This document shows, in pieces, positions 33,582 through 44,892 of a DNA stretch of 64,000 bases. Source of the stretch: Aphelenchoides besseyi. Taxonomy: Eukaryota > Nematoda > Chromadorea > Rhabditida > Aphelenchoididae. The translations under genes and the position numbers were made by a program. The notes below the pieces were generated by a model that made no database searches, was not told where the DNA came from, and was given only the letters and a program-made list of their open reading frames with translations. The stretch lies in NCBI GenBank assembly GCA_024699855.1, contig JAMPIQ010000003.1, positions 1,116,001 through 1,180,000 of the forward strand. The letters are read 5' to 3'. Numbering within the stretch: the stretch's first letter is position 1; each line of letters begins with the position of its first letter.

Positions 33582-35018
33582 TTACCTGTCTAATGAATAG
33601 GAGCATGGGAATTGAATAGGCTTTCGAATTCCGTCTTTCCTTCTGATATCAATTAGTGCCGTCAACGAACTGATTGCTGCCAAATGACTCGCTTCGACTT
33701 TCCTAACAATCGTTGAGTTCAATTCAGTCCATGGTTTCGTATAACCAAGTTCAATTGCTCCCTTTTCTTCTCCAAACAAATACGTCAAAAAGTACAAATT
33801 CCAATAGGCCTAAGCATTGTCGTTTGAAACTCAATGTTCTTGACTACCTGATCAAATCGATGACAATTAAGATAGAGACTGGGATAATATGTGGCATATT
33901 TTTCCAAGGGACAATGTCGAACTGCGCCTTTAGGCGCTATACAGTTTTTGGTCATTGCACACAAATAAAACCTGAAATTTAAACGTACATTTGTTATTCG
34001 CAAGCAACTCACCATTTCAAAACCTTACGCGTATACGGTGAATCGCTGACAAACATTGTGCTCGTAAAATCGGTCATTTGTAAGACCACAAAAGGCAGAG
34101 GTAGATAGTCGTACATTTCTGTTGTTTGATAGAAAAAATAGATTTTTTTGACAATTCGACCTACTCATGTGTGTGGTCGAAAAAACACTATGACTTGTTG
34201 CTACGTGATTTGATAGCGGAGTTAAACGTCGGTCTTTGACAGCACGAAGAAACTCGTTCATGTTGCGACCGGTAATACGAATACTTGAATCGAAATAGAA
34301 GAAAGTTCCGTATTCTTGCAGAGCTTCCTACAAATCTTTCTCTGACTATCAACCTGAAACTCACAAGAATAAGGACTTTGAAAGCATAAGTGAGTAGTTG
34401 ACCGACATAAAACGGATACTTGGAAAAGTTGAATCGTTTGTATTCAACATTGCACCATTGTCTAATCTCAAGAACCTAAACAACATGTAAATCTCTCGAA
34501 GGTAGTTAATAGTATTCACTTGGTCGATTTCCAGTCCCAAATCGTACAAAACAATTTTCGAATCGGGATAAAACTGTTTGATATTCTTGACCATCATACG
34601 TACTTCAGAAAAATGATTATCGGAGGCACTTGTAACGAACATCGGTTGCCATGTTTTGGGATTCAGTCGATCAAAATCATTGGGTGTACTGTCGATTTCT
34701 TCATCCGTCAACTTGTATCGACTCAGTCCCGCATGAAGCGAACAATCGAACCTCTTTCCCAATCCAACATCTCCCTTGTAGTTGATTCCGTGAAAACAAA
34801 ACTAAACGTAATGTGTAATCAAGAGCCAAAGAATAGCTCACGTTTTCTCCATTACAGTTACAATTTAAAAAATTGGGAAACTTTTCTATGGTTGTTATTA
34901 CTTCTGGTTTAATCTGCTGATAAGTCTCGTTGTTTCTTATTACAACCACTCCGAACGTGAAAATCAGAATACAAAAAACGCCCATTTTTGTCATCAATCG
35001 AATCTTTTGGCTCAACAT
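33582..35018 (-). CDS. DUF1647-type membrane protein, glycosyltransferase-like
   Basis: About 396 residues in seven exons: 35018-34842, 34801-34520, 34475-34365, 34327-34165, 34118-34013, 33971-33848 and 33809-33582; phases agree throughout. A single N-terminal membrane anchor (MGVFCILIFTFGVVVI) gives a type II topology, typical of Golgi transferases. The core has FVTSASDNHF, KIVLYDLGLE and FYFDSSIRI, the pattern of nematode DUF1647 proteins, where the xDSS motif stands where GT-A enzymes keep their metal-binding acidic site. FDCSLHAG and several spaced cysteines suggest a lumenal fold with disulfides. The donor substrate is unknown. The start is uncertain because the frame is open further upstream to 35102, but an acceptor-like site (tgttttag) precedes ATG 35018. 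Confidence 0.75.
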
Positions 35019-37509
35019 AGTCGTGTAAAGACCTAAAACAACACTCATGATCAACAAACATCTTACTCCATGTCGTTTTTGAAACGGAAAACCGCAGAAC
35101 AACTATGATGCATTTAATTCAGGACTCAAATTTTACCACTCACACGAGTAATAACGTTTAGCGATTTGACCCAAACAATCTACGCAAATAGATCATGATC
35201 ATTGTCAAGAACCCAAACTATATACATGTGTTAAATTCAAGATCCTCCCAAAATATTCTGAGTTTGATTGCACTTCTTGAGCTCCACAAAGTTGCGTAAA
35301 AAAGTATAACATACACTTTTTGCTACCTAATTCCTTTACGTAAAATTAAAGTCCACGATAGTAATCTTGGCTTTGTATGCTATTCTACGTGACATCTAAA
35401 CCTCAAAAAAGTTGTGAACTGTTTGAGTACTTTCTTTTCAAAATGAACTGATAAGCTTTTCACAAGCTTATTGCCAATCATTCCACCACTTAACAAACAT
35501 TTTTGGTGCTTCAGGAGTTGAACGAAACTCAAAATAATAAATTTTGGAGTTGTGATCGGAACTATTGGTTCCCATTACTTTTTAACATTCAACGTCACAA
35601 ATTAGCAGTTGAATTAAAATAACAAAAAGTTGGTTTCCGCGTGAATGCTGGCTATATCGGGGTGTTAGGGAGATTACACGCGTTGAGTATGCAAATCAAC
35701 TTCAGGATTATGGAACGGAAGCGCAAAGAGTAATTCACACGAACAGATCATTGCAGTTATACAAACAAATACTGTGCTTTACAAAAAGATAATGATCAGG
35801 CTAAGTGGTCTGTTTACTATTCTGAACAATCTTTCAACGCAAAACGGTGAGTTGAATTCTAAAAATGAAGCAATTTGCTGAACATTAGTCGGAAACTTCA
35901 GTTGAAATGCCTACGCATAAAGCTCGTGACTTTCAACATCTATGTTAAACTCCATTTTTAGGAGACATTAGCGAAAAAGCTGAAGACGTTTAGATTGCGT
36001 TTTGATAACCCAACTTTGAATTCGTACGGTGCTTGACGGGTTCGTCTTCTGACAGCTGTGCGTGTAATTACCTCATAAACAATCATGTCATCTTCAAGAC
36101 TATTACTCTATATAAACAATTCATCGGTTTGAACATTTTCACTTCAAAAACAATCACAAACATAATAAACTTGGAGTGATGGAAGCATTAGTGTTGTTCG
36201 ATTACATGTAATACTGAAGGCACATTCCGTACAAATTACCAGTATCTGTCTGTTTGTCTTAGATCCTGTCGTATTGATTTTCTGACAGAATCAATTGACA
36301 TTGTCGTTAACTGTCGTGGTAAAGAATATTAATTTGAAGACTCATTCTTTGAGTAGTGAGATAGAATGCAGAGTTGGTGTTTGATTACGTTTTGTTGGTT
36401 TAACCTTCGTGGTTTGCATTCGACTTTCGACGATCAAGCCGGACCTCGACACTTGAAAACTTCGAGTTCCGCAATGAACGGTGTTGAAGAAATCGAACTC
36501 TGTGGTGGGCTTTTGCGTCGAAAGTTATCGCCGATTAGAATCAGATATTTTCAACACTATTTGGAGATAGCAAGTGAGTGGAACGCCTTGAAATTGGCAG
36601 GAACTCATCTATTGACGGCTATTTGTAAATAAATACACTAGTTGCGAGAATTAAACTGCACGTTTTCAACAAGTTTGGTCGCCGGCTCCTTACTGTAAAA
36701 TCTTAGTTCACATTAAAAAACCAGTTGTTGCCATTTGATAAACTGTCCGGCAAACCATTGACATTGTTCATGGCACTTTCTAAAGCAAACAATCAAACTG
36801 AGTTCGACTTTGCTTACCTTCATGGACAGAATGGGAGGTTAAATTGACAGAAAATTGGCCTGCTTCCGTGAAAGTTGGGAAGATTAACACAAACGTCTTA
36901 AATGAAAACAACTTTTAAGAAGGTTGGCCATTCATTGTTAGATTGCCGGAAGAAACTGACCAGGCAACAATTCTAGATAAGAAGTTTCCGTAACATTTCC
37001 GCAAGCGAAGATCGAACCGATGACGCCGCTTCTGCTTATGGCTGCCCATACTGTCAAAAGAGGCGAATGAAGAGCTTTTTCCGAAACCTGTGGTTATTAC
37101 TGTTAACGCAATTCAACTGCAATTTTGTTTCATTGTGTTTTGAACATTCCAATAGTGGGAATTGTGGTGACTTACTTGGCTGTGCAATTCAAAGTGAGCT
37201 TCATCACTGAATACGAAACTTTTCGAGAAGTTTTTGCTTTTGCCGATTAATCCAAGACAATGAATTGCGTGTTCGATGCAAATTTAAGGAATTCGAAAGG
37301 TATTTCATGAAGGGATCGCATTTTGTATGACAATCCATCCACTAAAAGAAGATTCATAAGCGTCTGAAACGTTAGAACTTCACTGAGATATTCTGTAGTT
37401 ATCAAAGACTTTGTCGTCTGAATCGACCGCATATTGTTCGATATTTCAGCAACTTCAATTCAAATTTATGATCCTTCAGAGTTGCTAAAATGCAAATCTA
37501 TTGCTTGCG
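35019..37509. other. Large intergenic region with weak gene hints
   Basis: AT-rich. A TATA-like box (TATAAACA, 36111-36118) precedes ATG 36180, which with an intron would give a peptide of about 30 residues. An open frame at 36366-36632 (+) begins with a hydrophobic stretch and contains ELCGGLLRRKL, reminiscent of an insulin-like B chain core (LCG), but no A chain was found. The minus-strand frame at 37247-37432 has no partner exon. None of these is called as a gene. Confidence 0.4.
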
Positions 37510-38181
37510 TTAAAGTAACACGAACGTCTTAAAACTGACAGTTTCAAGCGATTTACCATCGACGATAACTCCCGCGTATGAATTACCGACTTTCGCAGGC
37601 GATGTTTCGACTAATCTTTGGTTTCTAAAGTCAGAAACGGATAGATAGTGCAATGTGTAGTTTTCTTCAACCTACCATTGTTACTGGCACTTCGCCAATA
37701 TTGTCGAGATAAAACGTCTGTAAACTTGGTGCGTTCTATCATAATTTCAAGATGTTCAAATGGTGGATTTGACAAAACTTTCAGCTCGTAGTCGATGTTT
37801 CCAGGATGGTAACTTGAGTTGGACACTTTAGCATAGCGACAAAGTTGATGGTGTAAACTTTCGCATTTTTGAACATTTTTGTCGGCGGACGCACGAAAAT
37901 CAGTGCAACTTTCGCATAGCAGGTTAGATTCAAGTATGCAAATCGACGTCCCGGACTAATTACATATGGCGCAGCGGTTATGCGGTCTGCATTAAATCCA
38001 GTTGCGTTGATCAAGAAAATCGCAGACCGAAGTCGACGGTTCGATTCCCGTCGACCGCCGTTCTTGCGTGTTTTCCACAAAAAACGTCCTGCCGAAAGTA
38101 AGCAGGCGGTCACTTTCCCGACGTTTGACTTACGATTAAGGCAAACAATAAGGTGAACGGGAATTTGACAATTACGCACAT
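37510..38181 (-). CDS. Small secreted cysteine-containing protein
   Basis: Not recognised. Exon 1 (38181-38134) is 16 codons of signal peptide, MCVIVKFPFTLLFALI, ending at a perfect GTAAGT donor. Exon 2 (37955-37676) joins in phase and encodes five or more cysteines in CESCTDF, QKCESL and QLCRY, then a charged region (FEHLEIMIERTKF). Exon 3 (37610-37510) is inferred from frame: an alternative acceptor at 37625 would stop after four residues. About 142 residues in total. Intron 1 (about 178 bp) contains a tRNA-like sequence on the opposite strand, and is long for this genome. Confidence 0.45.
37967..38059 (+). other. tRNA-Arg-like sequence, probably a pseudogene
   Basis: Box A TGGCGCAGCGGTTA (from 37967) and a perfect box B GGTTCGATTCC (38038-38048) are at tRNA-like spacing. 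A GTCTGC/GCAGAC stem would fit an anticodon arm with an intron of about 25 bases, and the T arm is extended (GTCGACGG/CCGTCGAC). The 3' GACCGCC has no partner where the 5' acceptor strand should be. A partial alternative pairing is with GCGGTC at 37983. Confidence 0.5.
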
Positions 38182-38821
38182 CAGAGCGTAAAAATTAAAA
38201 TGGACTGAAGTTTTTTGGATCCTCTTTTTGACTAGATTTTTGCTTGGTTTTGAGAACGGCGTTCCAAAATGCGCGGTTTTGAGGGGAAACTTGCGCGACT
38301 CATAGCAGAACGCTGAATGTAGCAAAGACGTTTTGAAGCTGAAAATTTTGATATATAGTATGCGCGACAACTCCACCGCCGCTAAGGTGACTTTTCTTGT
38401 TTGAGTGCCAATGTTCGAAGCTTTTGAGGTAACAAGTGATTTGAGAGCCTCCGAATTGGCAAACGGCGATCGGTTTTGGCGGGAAAGCGACTTTGCAGCT
38501 GCTCGTCCGTTGCGACGCAAAAAAACGAAACGCCCGAGAAGAGCGAGCGAACGTTTTGTTTTTATGTGCTAAATTCGTTTGCGCCAATGAAAGTTTCGGG
38601 TTGACGCGAACGTGAAGGTCGTTATTTTTGGGGTCTTTGCGTGCGAACGAACGTCGACGCTCGCAAGCTGAGAGTTGTTTTTCTGTTTGCGCTCTTCGAC
38701 ATTCGCTTCGAAATGGAAAGCGCAACTTTTTTTACCAAATTCCTGTGACTCATTGCGACGTTTTCGCAGCTTCCCACGTTTTTGAGCTGCGTTTTTTCAG
38801 TTCAAGTTCCCGTCTGAACCG
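38182..38821. other. Intergenic, CGA-rich
   Basis: Divergent interval between the secreted protein gene (-) and the four-TM gene (+). Open frames of 130-140 codons on the minus strand are Arg/Ser/Lys-rich, as in the first 9 kb, and lack splice support. Confidence 0.45.
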
Positions 38822-39397
38822 ATGGCCGACTTTAATGCCGCGTATCTTCGCAGTTGTTTAGGAATTGTGAAGCTGATGCAGATCGTGATCACGTTCGTTT
38901 GTCTCGGCCTTTTGACTTCGTTTTGGTGAGTTAACTTCTGAAGAGCTTTTATATCGACACCTAGGGCTAATGGCGGATCGTGTTTTGGTAAAGGAACGGT
39001 TGGCGTGTTGGCGGTTTCGAACCTGCTCGTCGCCATCTTAAATCTGCTCACATTCGGAGGTCATCTGATCGGTCGGCCTTTCCACAAACGTGTAACTTCA
39101 TTCTGAAGATATTTTTGTTATTCGCAGTTTTAGGAATGGTTATATGCCGCTGCATGTTCCCTCTTCTTTGGTCTTCTTTTCTGTTGGAACGTTGTCGACC
39201 ATTCGTGCACTGGAATCGTCTTCATTCTCATGTTCTTCCAATGTTTCCTTTTCCTTATCGAACTGTTGGCACTGGTCGGACGTTGCGACTGCTACTTACG
39301 GGTTGGGCACATTGACTACCATTGGACGTTCGGTTATGAAGAAATGGAACGGGTCCAAGGAACACCAAGTGTCGGGTCGGAATACGGGAGCATTTAG
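38822..39397 (+). CDS. Four-transmembrane, MARVEL-like protein
   Basis: About 164 residues in three exons: 38822-38925, 38965-39091 and 39134-39397. Four hydrophobic segments: KLMQIVITFVCLGLLTSF, GVLAVSNLLVAILNLLTF, LYAAACSLFFGLLFCW and IVFILMFFQCFLFLIELL. A short loop with GGSC lies after TM1 and a DHSC loop after TM3. The C-tail is Tyr/Glu-rich (WTFGYEEME). Topology and length fit MARVEL-domain proteins of membrane-apposition or vesicle-trafficking sites, but sequence motifs of that family are loose, so the assignment rests on architecture. The third-exon acceptor (gttttag, 39133) was chosen because the nearer CAG leads to an immediate stop. Confidence 0.65.
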
Positions 39398-40119
39398 ATC
39401 ACTGATTTTCTCAATTGACTTAAGGCCGGGATTCAAAATCGCATTCTGCTTCTCAATTTACCTCTTATTTCTCTAAATACGAAGTATCTCGCTGTTATGA
39501 TTGTTTTGTATTTTTCTGTTAGCAATGATTTCACTGGTTCGAAATAAACAAACCGAACGCCAAGCTGATCATAATCCTATAGTTTCGGAATGATTGTTGA
39601 GTCATAGGATTAATCCAACAATGATTGTAAACTTTTGAACTTCACGTGAACATTGCAAATTCAAAGTTCATGTCGCAAACGTTTGGTGCAAGAACAAACA
39701 TGATAGAAGTGGTATTCGTCTTTTCAGTGTCCGTAGCGAACAAACTCTCATAGAAGTTAATCTGGTTTTTCGATCGGAAGCAGAATATCCGTAGTTCGAA
39801 GCGCTGCAATCATATTGTTGATTCAGATGTCTGGTTGAAATGGATCTTAATTAAAAGTTTTTGTACTTCCGTCGAATGTAATCTGATGAGAACTTTGTCA
39901 ATAGTTAAAAAAACAAGTTGTCACAGCTGTTGTGCGTCATCGCAGACGGAAATTGAGTTCAGAGTGTTCATGTACACATATCGAGAAGGCGGAGATAACA
40001 AGCGAACGTATCAATGGAACTTTGTTTTAATCGTCAACTGCAATCAATCGTTTTATCGAATATAAAGCATCTATAGTCAAAGCAACCTGGTCACTCAGTT
40101 CCTGTTATTATTCAACCAA
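39398..40119. other. Intergenic with a TATA box at its end
   Basis: AT-rich. TATAAAGC at 40061-40068 lies about 52-59 bases before the ATG of the ShKT gene and is the likely core promoter. A 76-codon open frame at 39835-40065 (+) overlaps that promoter and is not called. Confidence 0.5.
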
Positions 40120-41750
40120 ATGATTCGGTTCACTGAACTTTCGAGTCTAATTCTCGTCCTCGTTGTTGTAGCAATCAAGATTTCTTATGGTAAGTTGACA
40201 TTTCGAGTTCGTAGGCTCCAAAGTGCAGAACTCATATCGTACTTCTTCAGGTCAAGAAGAGTGCAAGGATAACAATGCACCCGGCCGCCAAAGCGATTGT
40301 CCATTACATTTTGCTTTGTGCCGGGATTCCGTCTACCGTGAATTCATGCTACGTGAATGTCCGTCAACATGCAAAAATCCAACTGTTTGTAAGAAGGAGA
40401 AAAAAGCTGCAAAGAAAAAGAAACGACCAGTGAAGAAACGCCCACGAAAGAAAAAACCAACTGGTAAACGCAAACCGAAGAAAACGAAGGACCCGGATAA
40501 GTCGAACACCAAGAAGTCAAATGGAAATGGAAAATCAAAGCCGCCCAAAGAGAATTCCAATCAATCGAAAGCTCCGAACGACAATCAAAAAGATAAGAAT
40601 AATGCCGAGCAACCGTCTAAAGATCAACAAGGTAAAGAAAAACCATCAGCCAAGCAAGGAGGCAAACCAGATGGAAAAGATAGTAACAATCAAGCTCCCG
40701 AAGACAAGAATGGAAAATCGCAAGATGGAGAAAAAAGTCCCGGAAATCCAACCGACAATAAAGGAAGTTCATCTAATAATCAGGACAACAAGAATCAACC
40801 AGCGAAGCCACCATCCAAAGACGACAAGAATCCATCAGCGCAGAAACCAAACAATCAAAATGCTGGCAATGAGCAGCCCAAAAAACCAACAGCAAAACAA
40901 CCTGAAGATTCAAAAACTGGAACGCCACCAAAGAAAGATGACTCACAATCTAATCCGGGTAATGAAACTCCTGATGAGAAAAAGAAGCCCGGATGGAAGC
41001 CAAGTTTACCTTCGAATCCGTTCAAAGGTAAACCGGGAAACACGGATCCGTCAAGTGCTAATCCGCAAGAACCGCCAAAGAAAGACGATCAGAACCAAAG
41101 CACACCAGAGGACAAGAAGAAGCCCGGATGGAAGCCAAGTTTACCTTCGAATCCGTTCAAAGGTAAACCGGGAAACACGGATCCGTCAAGTGCTAATCCG
41201 CAAGAACCGCCAAAGAAAGACGATCAGAACCAAAGCACACCAGAGGACAAGAAGAAGCCCGGATGGAAGCCAAGTTTTACCTTCGAATCCGTTCAAAGGT
41301 AAACCGGGAAACACGGATCCGTCAAGTGCTAATCCGCAAGAACCGCCAAAGAAAGACGATCAGAACCAAAGCACACCAGAGGACAAGAAGAAGCCCGGAT
41401 GGAAGCCAAGTTTACCTTCGAATCCGTTCAAAGGTAAACCGGGAAACACGGATCCGTCAAGTGCTAATCCGCAAGAACCGCCAAAGAAAGACGATCAGAA
41501 CCAAAGCACACCAGAGGACAAGAAGAAGCCTGGATGGATGCCTAAATTACCTTCATTCCCAAATCCATTTGATAAAGGCAACTCTGACACAACAAAGCCG
41601 AAGGCCGATGCACCGCAAAAAGCTCAACCAGCGCCCGAACAATCGATTGATCCAAAAGACGATAAAAAGAAAAGTGGTTGGGGATTACCAAATTTGCCTA
41701 ATCCATTGAAGCCGAAATCAAAAGATGGAACGCCCAAAACAACCAACTGA
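40120..41750 (+). CDS. Secreted ShKT-domain protein with a Lys/Pro-rich repeat tail, frameshifted
   Basis: Exon 1 (40120-40189) encodes a signal peptide (SLILVLVVVAIKISYG). Exon 2 (40251-41750) opens with an ShKT domain of about 45 residues with six cysteines (ECKD, SDCPLHF, ALCRD, RECPSTC, TVC), as in metridin-like toxins and many nematode secreted proteins. A very basic stretch follows (KKKKRPVKKRPRKKK), then Asn/Lys/Gln/Pro-rich low complexity and four 45-residue repeats. An extra T in repeat 3 (41275-41278) breaks the frame; read alone, the first frame ends at 41302, while the proper repeat frame resumes and runs to 41750. Since repeats 1, 2 and 4 lack the extra T, an assembly error or recent mutation is likely. 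Probably an extracellular matrix or surface protein; toxicity is not implied. Confidence 0.75.
40985..41525 (+). repeat. 135 bp tandem repeat, four copies
   Basis: Units start at 40985, 41120, 41255 and 41391 and are nearly identical; a diverged fifth begins at 41526. Each codes 45 residues, starting KPGWKPSLPSNPFKGKPGN. The third unit is 136 bp because of one added T. High identity points to recent expansion. Confidence 0.95.
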
Positions 41751-41980
41751 AACATTGCCAAATGACAAGAAAACAAACTCGGAAGTTGGCGACCTATTGA
41801 AAAAGCCGTTTGGTGGCTGGATCGACGTTTTAGTGCTCACTTGATAGTAATAAACATTAATTTTATTTCAACAATTGATGTATGAATTGTAAGCTGCCTA
41901 CAAAACACGTAAACAAAACGAAAAGAAGAAAATCCATCAGTTGGTATCTTTTGAATTTCAACCAGTCGATCAGTTTCTGT

Positions 41981-43126
41981 TTAGTTGTGATGTTTGTGTT
42001 GGTTTTGAAGTTGTTCCTGAGCAATTTTTTCTTGTTGTTCACGAAACTTCTGAAACCCAATCGGCAGCGTATGAACTTCGAAGGCGGCCGTGAAAACGTC
42101 CATCACTCTCGTCGGAAGGATTCCTTTTATCACAACGTAGAACCACGACCACGTCGGAACAAAGAGCTCTTCCTGATCGGTTAGTACGGCTTCAACGATT
42201 CGTCGGGCAACATAGTCGGGTGTTTTCATTGGAGCCCAAAAGTTGTCGTATTCGATTCCACGAGTCAAATTGGTTTTAACGTAGTAACTAGAAAACTACG
42301 AAGAACACGTTTGCTCTTAAACCTACGGTGCAATCGTTGTTGTTTTTATGTTCACATGTTTTGCCTTCATTTCGTTTCTCACCGATTCCATGTAACCGAC
42401 GGCCGCGTATTTGGACATCGAATAAGCAACCAATCCACCGGCACCTTGATAGCCGGCAATCGAAGTTAAAGTTATCAGATGACCAGAGTTTCGATCTATC
42501 ATTTGCTTCAAAAACTGATTGTTGACCTAGGACACAACCGTAGATCCTTCAAAACTCGTGGAACATACGCAAACAATTGCTTTCGCATTAACCATCATTG
42601 TCAGATCGTATTTGGCCAAATCGCATTCCAACAACAAGAAACCGCCGTTGATACCCGCATTATTGAAAACCTAAACACAGTTTACATTGTTGTGCATGTT
42701 CCACTTACGAGGTCGGGAATCCCATGATTATTACGCACAATCTCACCGGCTTTGTCGATCGACTCGACCGATGCCAAATCGACGGTCATCGGAACAACGT
42801 CCGAGTAACCCATCTGTCGAATGATCTTTTCGGTTTCTTTGTTCGCTTCTTCGTTAACATCCCATAGAATCAAACGGACTCCTTGTTTGACGAACTAAAC
42901 CATCAATTATAATCAAACTAATCACTTAATTCACTTCGATTGCTGATGCTCGTCCCATCCCCGATCCAGCTCCAGTAATCAGCATCAAATTTCCTCGAAC
43001 CGATTTTTGTGGCCAAGTCGGCAAAAAGAATTTCAAGCAATCGAGAACCCAGTATATGAAACCTTCGACCAAGAAGGGCAGATAATAACGAAAGCCATCA
43101 CAGATCCGAGTGTACTGATCGGACAT
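41981..43126 (-). CDS. Short-chain dehydrogenase/reductase, SDR16C-like
   Basis: About 328 residues in five exons: 43126-42935, 42894-42709, 42670-42569, 42526-42327 and 42287-41981. The N-terminal hydrophobic segment (YYLPFLVEGFIYWVLDCLKFFL) would anchor it in the ER or lipid-droplet membrane. NAD(P)-binding motif TGAGSGMG, then LILWDVN (the Asp after the second strand suggests NAD preference), NNAG, the catalytic LTSIAG serine and YSMSK. The order and the hydrophobic anchor match the SDR16C/17-beta-HSD11-13 and retinol dehydrogenase group, which acts on retinoids, sterols or lipids. The start follows an acceptor-like site (ttactttcag), consistent with trans-splicing. Substrate not determinable. 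Confidence 0.88.
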
Positions 43127-43666
43127 CTTCGACTGAAAGTAAACACCACAATGAACCTTCCCGTTTGACCACTCGCAAGTCGGTAGCTGGAAAACTAAAC
43201 TTCAGTCAAACGTCACAACCCATTAATCTTATCAAACTTTTTGTAATAAAACGAGAAGAGCAATAAAGCACGTTAATGAGTGAAGGAAAACGTTTTCAAT
43301 TGCTGGACACGGACGTTTGCTTCTTGGCTTCATAGGCGTGTATTGAGATCGACTGTTTTTTCGAAAGTTCAAGTCACAGTTCTAACTCATGGCTTTGCAC
43401 TCAAACCCGACCATCTAATTAGCTTCCATCTTCAGGTTCACTCGATCAAACTTGTCGTGATAAGCGGCGATCGATTGCTCGCACATTGAAACGGCGTGGC
43501 AACTCGACCGCTGCGGTTTACTCAACGATCATAAACAACGATAAGAACTGAAGTGAAATGAATGTGAAGTTTATTTTGGAACGAAAGAATTACGACAATA
43601 CAAATGGAAAGGGAGTTTAGTGTTGGACACAAAGAAAAAGGTTAAAGGAGTTATGTTGCGCGAATC
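43127..43666. other. Intergenic, nothing supported
   Basis: Lies between two minus-strand genes: the upstream region of the SDR gene and the 3' region of the coiled-coil gene. No coding evidence. Confidence 0.4.
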
Positions 43667-44226
43667 TTAACTGATGTCCATCCGATTCGTTAAGTTGTTT
43701 GAGTCCATTAGTCGAAGACGTTGTTCATTGTCGGCGACGATTTGGCGGATTGTCGATTGGAAGCGCTCGATCGCACGTTCGGCCAAATCTATTCGCTCTT
43801 GATTCCTCGCAATCTCGCGATCCAGTCGACGAAGATGAGCCGTTCGTTGCAGTTGGGCTTCGAACTGCTCGCGTGAAATCGTTGAAATCAAATCGATTTC
43901 TGGTCGACAATCCGCGAGTGCTCGTTCTCGTGCCGCTCTCATGTCCACGTCCAACATTTCGGGTAGCATTTCGGTCAACGTCGTCGGAAAGTCGATCAAA
44001 CGCTTCTCGAGCTCCGATTTCTCCTCCAGTTGGCTCTGCATGTCGTTGCAAATCGAACTCAACTCGACAATCATTTTAAGAGCATGAGCTTCGGACTGCA
44101 AGAACAACGAAAAAATGAAAAAATCGGCGAACTTACGTTGTTTTGTTTCGTCATTTGCGCATCGAATATCATCTCCGGATTGTGCTGACCGTCACCGAAA
44201 GACCCGTTTAATTGAAGGCCGTTCAT
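43667..44226 (-). CDS. Coiled-coil protein, unknown function
   Basis: About 172 residues in two exons: 44226-44137 and 44095-43667. The start follows an acceptor-like site (gatttgtag). Not recognised. Apart from the first 20 residues it is helical, with heptad-like Leu/Ile spacing through QLEEKSELEKRL, EAQLQRTAHLRRLDREIA and IDLAERAIERFQSTIRQI, so a long coiled coil is likely. No signal peptide or membrane segment. Divergent from NCKAP1, with a 666 bp shared upstream region; this may mean co-regulation, but no functional link is shown. Confidence 0.65.
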
Positions 44227-44892
44227 CTGCGTTGAATTGGCTACAAATCGAAATCTCAAATCGACGTCAAAACCACCACGAGTTACGTTCAAAAACAAAC
44301 GAAATCAAAGATGACAAGCTCCCGTCAACGCAACAGTGAAGAAGCGAATATGCTACTACTCAAATCAGAATCGAAATCAAAAGAAGCGAATCGACGCTCG
44401 TTTTTCGGAGACCGAAATTCGAACGGAAAATTGGCGCCCAACGTTTTCGAAGTCGTGAGTTCGATGGTCCGCGAGATCCAACGGTCACCACGAGCATTGA
44501 ATGGAGCTCAATGATTACGTAAAAGCTCCAAGTAGAAAACACAAATTCACGCGTCAATCGACGGCGATCGCCGAGATACCAAACGAACAGAAACACTCCG
44601 AAAACCCAAAGGAAATCGATGGACGTCGTTCGTTCGGTCATTTCGCCGTCGTTCATGAGTCGATAGAATTGCTGATCCCGAGTCGCTGTGGACAATAAAA
44701 GTCAAGCGAACGTTTGTCGCCATCAATCAGGAGCTTTTTGATCGCAAAAATCGATTTCTTTTCGCTGATCGTTTGGTTCTTATTTCGCGAGTTAGTTTTC
44801 TATTTCAGGGATAAGCCGATGGTCCGATTAAACAGATAAAAAGGTTTGTATTTCTCTCTCCGTGTTCTTGAGTTCATTTTCTAGTCATCGCA
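44227..44892. promoter_or_regulatory. Divergent upstream region of the coiled-coil and NCKAP1 genes
   Basis: The start codons of two oppositely transcribed genes lie 666 bp apart. The right end has an acceptor-like ttttctag directly before the NCKAP1 leader. The open frame at 44360-44695 (-) has a hydrophobic stretch but lacks splice support. Confidence 0.4.

Noticed and set aside
40521..41750. 409-codon open frame as a separate gene
   Set aside because: Its first part is the shifted frame of the ShKT repeat gene (Arg/Thr/Asn-rich). Only its last part, after the extra T, is genuine protein sequence of that gene.
44360..44695. 111-codon minus-strand frame with a hydrophobic stretch
   Set aside because: Lies in the divergent promoter; no start context, partner exon or similarity.
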